Shown: in pieces, positions 28,892 through 37,192 of the stretch
Position numbering within the stretch: the first letter of the stretch is position 1
How the letters are laid out: every line of letters begins with the position of its first letter
DNA from: Liolophura sinensis
Taxonomy: Eukaryota > Mollusca > Polyplacophora > Chitonida > Chitonidae
Reading direction: 5' to 3'
DNA: 37,192 bases
NCBI RefSeq assembly: GCF_032854445.1
Contig: NC_088295.1
Coordinates: forward strand, 88,086,644-88,123,835
Position numbers and translations under genes: made by a program
The notes under the pieces: model-generated
The model's database searches: none
What the model saw: the letters and a program-made list of their open reading frames with translations, nothing else
What the model was told of the DNA's origin: nothing

Positions 28892-29382
28892 GAGTTAGTG
28901 TTGTGCCTTGTCTTTCATGTGATTGTTCATTAAAATCTAATGACAACACAGAACTGTGAGTCATTTTAGACCATTGACGCCCAATATTGTGCAATAAATG
29001 TCTTTGGGTTTACTCTCCGCGCAAACTGTAGTCTCATATTACATTCTATAAGTATGTGCATTTCAGAGAGACAATGTTCCTATTTGTGACTACAAAACAA
29101 CGCTTTTGTACCTTATCCACGGTAAATCCAGAGACACTGAATAAATAGAATCAAAACTGCAGCTACTCTATCATATGTGAATGCCCCTGAGTGTTTTAGT
29201 TGAGTGTTTTTATTGTTACATCCATATATTACATCCATGCCACAAGGAACGATATAATTGTAAGCCCCAAAAAGCCATTCTCAATCGGCCAATCATGAAA
29301 ATATATCATAAACCACTACACATTAAAACAGTTTGAGGTTTGTGGTAATTCCACCCTCACAAGGAATAATATACACAAAAAA
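28892..29382. other. 3' flank of sulfotransferase copy 1
   Basis: Shares short blocks with the 3' flank of copy 2, such as GGTAAATCCAGAGACACTGA against GGTAAACCCAGACAATGAA. The duplication therefore covered the 3' flank. A second AATAAA lies at 29140-29145. Confidence 0.5.
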
Positions 29383-29650
29383 ATTATTTATTTACTTGAT
29401 TGGTGTTTTACGTCGTACGCAAGAATATTTCACTTATACCACGGCGGCCATCGTTATGGTGGGATGAAACCAGGCAGAGTCTGGCGAGCACGACCATCCG
29501 CAGGTTGCTGCAGATCTTACCACGTACAGCTGGAGAGGAAGCCAGCATGAACTGGACTTGAACTCACAGTAACCGCATTGGTGGGAGGCTCTTGGTTCAT
29601 TGCGCCGAGTTGATGTACTATTACCCTCGGCCACGATTGCCCGCACACCA
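29383..29650 (-). mobile_element. tRNA-derived SINE, near full length
   Basis: TTTA tail, TTGGTGTTTTACGTCGTACG, CCATCCGCAGGTTGCTGCAG, GTAACCGCATTGGTGGGAGG and a diverged tRNA-like head up to about 29645. Confidence 0.85.
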
Positions 29651-29734
29651 AAATTTAAGTACCCCCCGTAAAATTTTGCAGTGATAAATGACACGCATGA
29701 TTGGTGGAATGAGATTATTGATCAATCGGATTTT

Positions 29735-30030
29735 TGATAAACCCACATGACGCAGAAGAATATGACCTAGATTACTGACAAACCTATGCCAAAGAAAATA
29801 AGCTAATATACATGACCCACAAACCTATTTCGCAGAGAGGAATGTAATGTAGATCACTGACAGACCCATTTCGCAGAAAAGAATGTGATCTACATTACTA
29901 GTAAGCCTATTTCACAGAGAGGAATGTAATCTAGATTACCAACAAACCTATCCACCAGAAAAGAATGTCATCTAGATTACCGACAAACCTATCCAGCAGA
30001 AAAGAATGTCATCTAGAATTACTGACAAAT
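29735..30030. repeat. Tandem array, unit about 53 bp, about six copies
   Basis: Unit contains GACAAACCTATTTCGCAGA and GAATGTAATCTAGATTAC. The last copies have TATCCACCAGAAAAG. Confidence 0.82.
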
Positions 30031-30593
30031 CCGTTAATCTGTTGGAGCATATTTCGGATATGCTTCCATGACAATCGCATGTAAGCGCTGGTGTCTCAGG
30101 GCTAACTTTGGACGGCTGATCTTATTAGTCCAGTAATTATATATTTGTTCAAGTAATTTCACAAAGGACATAATGAATGTATTTTGTCTTTTAGGACGAA
30201 AATTGTTTAAGGTGTTCTGTGTCTCATTTTTAAAGCTATACGTGTTCATTGGAGAAATACAGGAATAAGTGAGCTTTTTTCTGCACAAGGTTGTTTTCCC
30301 AAAACTCACAAATCATTGATAGGCCTACACATAAACCACCGATGGGCCTCTATTGCCCTTTGTTTGCCAACTGCTAATGAAGACATTATTGTCTTTTTCT
30401 GTTATTTGTTTATAGTGATTTAATTTATGTTGAATAAACGACCAATGGATTTCCCCGCAAAATTTGCAGATAACAGTAAACCGACATGTGAACATGTCTA
30501 AACTCTGAGGGGAAGTGCTTCTTGGGTGTTGAGGTTTTGGCATTAAATAATAATGTGAAAAGTATACATGAAACATCATCACACTTGTATCTA

Positions 30594-31190
30594 TGTATCC
30601 ACCAAAAATTAAAACTGCACATGGAAAACAATTTGAGATGTGGAATGTGGACGGACAGACGGGCAAAATAACTATAGTTCCCCTGTTTAATGGTAGCGAG
30701 GGTATAAAAATGGACAAATGTGAAGCGCCACAAATTATCACATCTATGCCTATGCATCGCCTTTAAATTAAAACTGCAAACCACTTCTAGTCTACAAAGT
30801 CTACGTCAATCTATATACCAGATGTCAAAGAAATGGCAATCTGTTTACCAGGGCAAAGTGTGGAAATGAACATATTCTAGCCAGATCGTCATCTCTATAA
30901 GTATCCACCAGGAAATAAAACTGCACATGGAAAACAAGTGGAGTTATAGCCCACACACGAAATCATATCTATATATGCAGTATATGTAGGAATGATGGCC
31001 AGCTGGTTACCATGGAAACGGTGAAAATGAACAAATTTAAGTCCGGACACATCATCACCGTGTGTCTGTGTAGCCACTAAAAATTCAACTGTACGTGGAA
31101 AACGGCTGGAGTTGTATCCCGGACACTAAATCATACATAGTATATATAGGGGAAATGGTGACCTGGTTACCATGACAACCACATTCAATT
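30594..31190. repeat. Long-unit degenerate tandem repeat, about 150-170 bp, four copies
   Basis: Copies start near 30594, 30745, 30900 and 31069 with CCACCAAAAATTAAAACTGC or a variant. Several continue with ACATGGAAAACA and, later, CTGGTTACCATG. Two overlapping minus-strand open frames here are likely by-products. Confidence 0.65.
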
Positions 31191-31500
31191 TAAAATTACT
31201 ATCACACCTTAGTGCCCAACACCTTAAATGTTTACCATTCAATATTTATATTTCCACTGGAGCGAAAAGCTGAGCATGATTATTCAAACAACCGAATATT
31301 AACATTTTTTCTTTATTTATTTCCATCTTCCATTCTCTGCAGTGCTACAAGTAATCGTCCTCCCCGAACAATAAAATTAGTCTGTTATAAATGTATATTA
31401 ACATTCTCATGTCTGCAGTTGACAGTTTGTCAACTGTGCCAAAAACCTCCACACTGTTTGCCATTAATCCAGTAGATCCACTGATAAGTATCACGTAATA

Positions 31501-31610
31501 TACGAGTAGTGTAACTCCAAAAAACGAACACTAAATTTTGATAAAAAAAACTTTCAGGATTTTATTTTGACAAAAAAAAGGAACCGTTATTCGGAGTTAC
31601 ATTACTTGTG
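31501..31610. repeat. Short foldback element
   Basis: Left arm 31501-31526 (TACGAGTAGTGTAACTCC...) matches the reverse complement of 31585-31610 (CACAAGTAATGTAACTCC...) at 21 of 26 positions. The spacer is A/T-rich. It could be a tiny non-autonomous element or a transcribed hairpin. Confidence 0.6.
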
Positions 31611-32310
31611 TATGTGCCATTAAAATGCCCAACTATCACATCTGTGTCATTATTTTTTTAAGTTACTATAACACGTGTGAAACCAGGAGTAATATGCATA
31701 AGCTGCCATATAGCAGCCGTCTAAAGAAGACAGTGCGCGTCTTTGTGGCTCTGCTATATTTTTTCCATTGGTCACATCACAGACACTGCTTTACTCCGAT
31801 CAAGCATACCCTTTCGCTCGAAGCCCATAACATTTTGCCCCCTCCTCTAATCGTAACAAATCCCACACAAGTCTTGAAGTGTATGCCATCACAGATGTTC
31901 AAGATATCCGGAAATAAGGTGAATTGTACACTATTGAGATATACATTATGCATTAAACTCCGCATGACAAACCAGATATAAAACTGCCTTGTGCAAAGAA
32001 GGCTAGTAAAAAAAAAAAAAAGAAATTCACTCCTGCTACAATTTTGAAACTTCCGATAAAAATTATAGTCATATTTGGATTCAACGCCCAAAGTTACATC
32101 AGACAAGGTCAAATTTGAGTCAGACGAATGAATCTACCAAGTTAGCAAACTGTCGAATCCTGAAACAAACCTGCATCAGGATTAAACCTGAGCCCCCTGC
32201 ATCCGGCAAGGACAACGCCACAGTTTATCTCAGCCACCGCATTCCCGAACCTTGCTCTCTTAATGAGAATTTTTCCAGTAATATCCTATACTATCTGTAT
32301 CAGCTTAGTA

Positions 32311-32432
32311 ACAACGCAGTTTGTAATAAAACGCTATTTGTAATAATAACAAAAAGCCACCCTATTACACTGTGAGTGGCTTTTTGTAATAATTATCACA
32401 AATTACGATTTTATTACAAATTGCGCTGTTGT
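32311..32432. repeat. Foldback element with arms of about 50 bases and 15-base loop
   Basis: The left arm ends ACAAAAAGCCAC at 32360, the loop is 32361-32375, and the right arm opens GTGGCTTTTTGT at 32376. The outer parts pair as GTTTGTAATAAAA against TTTTATTACAAATTG, with a few bulges. This is MITE-like, with no clear target-site duplication seen. The rest of 31190-32786 has no recognised gene. Confidence 0.75.
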
Positions 32433-32786
32433 ACAGCTTTCCATTTGATCCTCAGTTTGCAACAACTTCGCATTCGTAAAAAAAAGTTTGAAGAGGAAAA
32501 CTCCCATCGTGATGAAGATTTATTTTACGTAAGGCGAGTTACCATATGAACATATACAAAGAGAAATAAAGAGAACGATATACATTAAACATACAGTTAA
32601 TTTCATGGTTGATGCTCTCTTCACGCACGTAGGCCCTATAGATTTGCTACTCTTGATGATGTATTCGACACGCTGACCTAAGCGCCAGGGACACCTGTGC
32701 ACTCACAAATAATCGTTAACAGCAGTAAAACGGATATTTTCCACTAGGCCACGCTCAGTATCACAGCAACTGTTCCGCCTCTCGCA

Positions 32787-32806
32787 ATGTTGCGGTACGA
32801 GCTCAG
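32787..32806 (+). CDS. Galactose-3-O-sulfotransferase-like gene, coding exon 1
   Basis: A 20-base coding exon, M-L-R-Y-E-L plus AG, ending AG|GTGAGT. The first in-frame stop upstream (TAG at 32745-32747) comes before any other ATG. The same tiny exon exists in copy 1 with the same length and donor, which supports it strongly. It supplies the short cytoplasmic tail of a type II membrane protein. Confidence 0.82.
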
Positions 32807-33630
32807 GTGAGTTCCGAGTACTTGAATTGTGCCAGTAGTCTAGCAAATGCTATGTGCTTTTACGAATCACTCAGGTTGTAACAAAACGTGTACACTTGAC
32901 ATAACAAGATAAGACAAGACTCGTCAAGACATAATCAGACGTCAACACTCAACATAATTACTATGTATCTAAACGAACGGAACCACACACATGAATTGAT
33001 CACATAGTTATGGCTTAGAACAGTTGCCTTCTCCATACTTAGGAATTAAATATTACAGATAAGAATAGTTATCTGTCGTGTTTTCAAAGATTAAAAGTGA
33101 CAGCTTCTTTTATTTTTAAAGTGCTGGTTCAGGAAAAAATGTACTTAGTTCTACAACTAAGTTTTGTTATATTCCATTTATATATTATATCATTTCTATC
33201 ATGTCAAAAACTTACCAAGCTCATGTAAACCAATGTTGCGGACATTTCATAGTGTAGCTTTATCGGAACTTCAAAATAACCATAAGATATTGAGTACGCC
33301 ATTCTTCAAAGCTAGTCCTAAAACTAATTATTGTGTTATTCCACGCTGTTTTATTTCCGTCGTATTAATAACTCAGCAAACACACCTCAGTTAATGCCGA
33401 CATATTTATAGAAGTAACACCACGAAGAATCAAAATTAAAATGAATTCAAGTCACTGAATACACTGGCAGCGGGCATATCTCGGAATGTTCAGCATCAAA
33501 TCAAGTGCTCGTCCAATTCCAGTTTTACGGGAAACCAGCATTGGTCTGCGGGGGGCAAATATTTGAATACTGAATTACAACGGTATTATCTCCATCTTGC
33601 CTAACTGCTGTCTTATCTTTCTCTTTACAG
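32807..33630 (+). other. Intron of sulfotransferase copy 2
   Basis: GT/AG intron of 824 bases, AT-rich, without the tandem array found in the intron of copy 1. Its last 50 bases resemble those of copy 1. Confidence 0.7.
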
Positions 33631-34855
33631 AAAACGACTCGCTGTTATCTTCTCCGTAATGCTTCTGCCCATGGGTATGTTTTATCTTAGAGAGAAAGCC
33701 GAAAAGTCATTACCGAGCGGTTCGCCATCAGTTGACAGAAAGATGCATGAGCGATTTGTGGATCACAGCATAACTAAGATAAGTCAAGAGTTTATCAAAC
33801 GATCTGGATCAATCAAGTCTCGACTGTATGAACAGCCTTGTTCGGAAGTCACCCATGTGGTGTTTATTAAAATCCCTAAAACCGGAAGTGGAACTCTCAC
33901 TTCAATTCTCATTCACTTTGGGGTGACGAGAAATTTGACATTTGCCTTATCCACACTTGGTACTCATTTTCCCATGGTGCCAGTCTTGAAGCAGCACATA
34001 CTACCAATTGCTGCAGGGAAGCACTATGATCTTTTAGTAACACACTCAACTTACAACTCGCATACTATAAAACAGGTTTTCCCGAAAGACACGAGGATCA
34101 TTGGAGCAGTCAGAGAGCCTTTAAGTCATTTCATTTCCTCGTTTTATTTTTTTCCGCAGTACAAAACATTGTTACCGAAAAACCTTCAAGCAACTGCTAA
34201 CACAACCAAACAAATAGAATGGCTCATCTTTAACGGAAACAACAGGCTTCACACGATGCCTCATGCGGGTAACGGTCTACTCAACCGACTTTCGCTCAGA
34301 TTTGGGATACCTTACAACCAAAGCCATAACGTCAGTCATATCAGGACATACATTGACAGCGTACTGGACAAGGATTTGGATTTTGTTCTTGTCCAAGAAT
34401 ATTTTGATGAGTCTCTTGTTCTGCTAAAAAGACGTTTCTGCTGGAAATTAAGTGATATAATATACCTGTCGTACCATGTGAATCCTTATGCCCGAACGGA
34501 CCACGTGTATACGGAGCAGTTACTAAAGAGACACAAAGAACTGGCGGTGGCAGAGTATATGATATACGATCACTTTCACAAGAAATTCTGGGAAACTGTG
34601 TGGGCGGAAGGGCCGGGATTATTTGATGAAGTGAGGGTATTTAAGGCTATTTTGCGACGGATCCAGTCGTTCTGCGCACACCAACCACCAGATGACGAGG
34701 TACTGGTGCTACCGTTTTCGCCATGGAACAGTCAGTTTACAATTTTTGGAAAACGTTGTCGAGATATGCAACTTGAGATTCGCACATTAATCGCTTTTCA
34801 GGAAAAAAGACAGAATGATGAACTTTTAAATCATCAGATTAATAGCCATATTTAA
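33631..34855 (+). CDS. Galactose-3-O-sulfotransferase-like gene, coding exon 2
   Basis: Acceptor TCTCTTTACAG precedes 33631; the stop ends at 34855. Together with exon 1 this gives 414 aa, a normal length for the Gal3ST family. Residues 8-26 form a basic-then-hydrophobic anchor (K-R-L-A-V-I-F-S-V-M-L-L), as in Golgi type II enzymes. The 5'-phosphosulfate-binding loop is K-I-P-K-T-G-S-G-T-L (87-96). The 3'-phosphate-binding region is G-A-V-R-E-P-L-S-H-F (165-174). Further family signatures are Q-E-Y-F-D-E-S-L-V-L-L (from about 262) and Y-D-H-F-H-K-K-F-W (from about 319). N-glycosylation sequons are near 108, 197, 236 and 240. Known family members move sulfate from PAPS to O-3 of galactose on glycolipids or glycoproteins in the Golgi. 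The exact acceptor cannot be told. Confidence 0.93.
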
Positions 34856-35944
34856 GACATGGGCAGTGTCCCTTGTATTCCATATATATTTGCTTTTGCA
34901 GCAAGATAATGTTCCCACTTCTGCCTGGAAATCTGTCCGTTGTTTATTCATGGTAAACCCAGACAATGAACAAAAAGTAAAATCAAAACTTCACGCCTCC
35001 ACAAGCTAAGGATCTTTGTGTCTATTATGGTTTATTTTGCTGCCATAGCATCGACATTTGTTACCATAGTGAACGATAAAATTGTAAACAGTAAAAATCA
35101 TATTCATACACAATAATTAGCCGATATATTTCAACTGTTAACTAGGAATGTTGTGAAGAAATCCGTGCTAGTGACGTTAGCACTAGATTCACATTCACCA
35201 CTAACTTGTACATTGTTCCCTGTTATTAAATCAATTGCACCTAAACAGCTAAAAGCATTCCTTTTTCATGTATTTTGGAATGTCATTAATCATATTACAC
35301 CATGCTATTTATAACACAAACTATAGTTTCTACAAAAATGACTTTATGATTTAAATCTGTTGCATTCAATCAGTAGATAACAGCTGACCGCTGACAGTAC
35401 CCTAACAGTGTGCATTACACAAGAGGTTCCGTCTGTAATTAACATGCACATGTGGTATCAACGATGGGGCATTACCCTGATGCCCTTGTGCTAATATTCA
35501 TTTCAATACACAAGGGGCTAAGTTATAAATTTCGCAATTTATCGAACGCCGATGACAACGATCGAGGTATTACATAGTGCTTGTGGCGTGTAATTTGCTA
35601 CCATTTAATCATGTACATGAAACGATAGAATAAAACCCTAACTGAGGTAAATTCACAAGAGGTCGCATTTCGCCCGTTAGGTGTGACTATTCGTCAACCA
35701 TCACGTTGTCGTTCTTGCTCTGGTTTTACTCACTGTGCTGTAAGTCTTGTATTTTACAAAGGCTTATTCTTCGAATTTATTTATCATTTACATGAAAACA
35801 ATAAAAAAGAGGGGGGGGGGGGGGCAAGCCAGGAGAATGGTAAAATAAAATTTGAGAGAATGCAGGATAGAGAGTTATCACGTTATCAGATTATCAATGA
35901 TGTGACAAAGGAGACAGTGGGGGCTTCAGTTATGAGCCCTGCTG
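34856..35944. other. 3' flank of sulfotransferase copy 2
   Basis: About 1.1 kb without a supported gene. A possible AATAAA is at 35629-35634. A pure run of 14 G is at 35811-35824, a likely length-error site. A 97-codon open frame over it is not supported. Confidence 0.5.
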
Positions 35945-36242
35945 CCGAACCGAGACATTGGCGGCTGCTGGTTTAGACGGAGTCATCGACTGACATTGGT
36001 GGCTGCTGATTTAGACGGAGGCGTCGACTGACATTGGCGGCTGGTGGTCGGAGGCGTCGACTGACATTGGTGGCTTCTTTAGACGGAGGCGACGACTGAC
36101 ATTAGTGGCTGCTGGTTTAGACGCAGGCGTCGACTGGCATTGGTGGCTGTTGGAAGCGTCCACTAGCATCTGTAGCTGCCGGGTTAGACGGAGGCGTCGA
36201 TTGACATTGGTAGCTGCTGGTTTAGACGGAGGCGTCGACTGT
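35945..36242. repeat. Tandem array, unit about 38 bp, seven to eight copies
   Basis: Unit TTTAGACGGAGGCGTCGACT then GACATTGGTGGCTGCTGG, with some shortened copies. GC-rich compared with its surroundings. Open frames on both strands are by-products. Confidence 0.88.
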
Positions 36243-36269
36243 GGCACAGTTCAAGATAGAGCGAGCGAG

Positions 36270-36545
36270 TGCTTATGGTTTAACGTCGTACTTAACAATT
36301 TGTTAGTCATATGACGACGAAGGAGTCCTTAGAGTGCATGTACGATTAATGTGCCTCTATGTTGCAGGACGGATTTTCACTGTTCTTTTATCTATTGCTA
36401 CTTCACTGATACGACTTTCCGAAGGCAAGTAAGCCGCCCCACCCGAGGCATTATACTGATGCGGGTCAACCAGTCGTTGCACTATCCCCTAAATACTGAC
36501 CGGCAAGCGAGGAAGCTACAACTTCCTCTTTTCAGGTCTTAGGTG
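36270..36545 (+). mobile_element. Second dispersed repeat family, probably SINE-like
   Basis: Starts GGTTTAACGTCGTACTTAAC and includes CATATGACGACGAAGGAGTC, GACTTTCCGAAGGCAAGTAA and GAGGAAGCTACAACTTCCTC. I recognise this wording as a repeat that recurs in mollusc genomic sequences. It differs from the tRNA-headed SINE above. Ends are approximate. Confidence 0.6.
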
Positions 36546-37192
36546 ATCTCCGTCACAGGGGCGTAACAAACGAAAGAAAGCAATAGATAAATGTACACAA
36601 ATGTTCATCATGCTCAAAGAAATCGCTTACCATAAGAAAATGCAACCCACTGCAAAATACTATACAAGAACACGGCCGTGAAATTAAGTAATATGTGCTG
36701 TTAATTATTCCAAATTAAAAAATTTACAATTGTTCACAATCAAAGAAATCGTGGGATATTCGTCAAGCATCTTTTCTAGATTTTTCCAGATTGTCACTAG
36801 GCTTGTATGTGTTCTGAATCTCGCGTAACATTACCCTCGTGGAGCTACAGTGCCAACGTAATTAAACAAAATTTACGTGAAAGTATATATACATATTTGT
36901 GCATTTTTCACGGTTTACATTTAATTAAAGCCAAGGTGCAAATAGAGTCTTTAATTGATCGTTTAATAGAGGAATCATTCAAGAGCAAAGAAGACAGCCT
37001 CACTTTTTTTCTGGAAGTACATATGCAATACAAATAATACAGTCATTACCTGTGCCCGCTATGCATTAATTTGGTAGCTGTGTAGCGAAAGAGATGATAA
37101 CAGCAGCAAGGGGCACGCTTCATTACACGACCTTCCACATGCAAAACACACATTGTCTTCTTTTCGATCCTTCAGTTCAAAGTCTTCACAGC
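36546..37192. other. Right end of window, no supported gene
   Basis: AT-rich, with a 76-codon plus-strand open frame (36807-37037) of unknown meaning. No splice-linked family signal seen. Confidence 0.5.

Noticed and set aside
36011-36314. Open frames on both strands rich in Ala, Arg and Pro or Gly
   Set aside because: By-products of the 38-bp GC-rich array.

Overview
This is animal nuclear DNA. Coding sequence is split into short exons with GT/AG junctions, and the introns are AT-rich and full of minisatellites. Several copies of a tRNA-derived SINE with a (TTTA)n tail carry a 3' region that I know as common in mollusc genomes. I therefore infer a mollusc or another lophotrochozoan; the species cannot be told from the sequence.

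Left two thirds (31-24559, minus strand): one large gene for a secreted or membrane-bound C-type lectin with tandem carbohydrate-recognition domains (CRDs), similar in layout to the macrophage mannose receptor family. I rebuilt 22 coding exons from a signal-peptide exon at 24490-24559 to the last exon in view at 31-184. All splice phases agree, giving 871 codons plus one base. They encode six CRDs and one short Thr/Pro linker, and the gene runs off the left edge. CRD1 carries a mannose-type EPN motif and CRD5 and CRD6 carry galactose-type QPD. CRD2, CRD3 and CRD4 have no canonical sugar triplet. The most interesting point is a second complete copy of the CRD1 ligand-loop exon at 16602-16741. 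It has the same phases as the first copy (18460-18608), and reading frame allows exactly one of the two in a transcript. This is the arrangement expected of mutually exclusive exons that swap a sugar-binding loop.

Introns of the lectin gene: more than ten unrelated tandem arrays (units of about 18 to 65 bp), a 200-base assembly gap (22484-22683) and several SINEs. The 25-bp array at 11383-12250 has a unit that matches the 5' splice site of the exon beside it. The 40-bp array at 3441-4557 has a unit with a nested inverted repeat. The 54-bp array at 6979-7950 is open in two frames and has a two-unit higher-order pattern.

Right third (plus strand): a divergently transcribed pair of galactose-3-O-sulfotransferase-like (Gal3ST family) genes. 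The first copy (26410-28891) carries several frameshifts and looks like a pseudogene, unless the frameshifts are assembly errors. The second (32787-34855) is intact: a 20-base first coding exon plus a long second exon, 414 aa, type II Golgi topology, with both PAPS-binding motifs. About 350 bp of their 3' halves are nearly identical while the 5' halves have diverged, which suggests gene conversion. Between and beyond them are further tandem arrays, SINE copies and two foldback elements.

The lectin would bind glycans and the sulfotransferase would sulfate galactose on glycans. Any functional link between these neighbours is speculation. No rRNA, free-standing tRNA or CRISPR array was seen.
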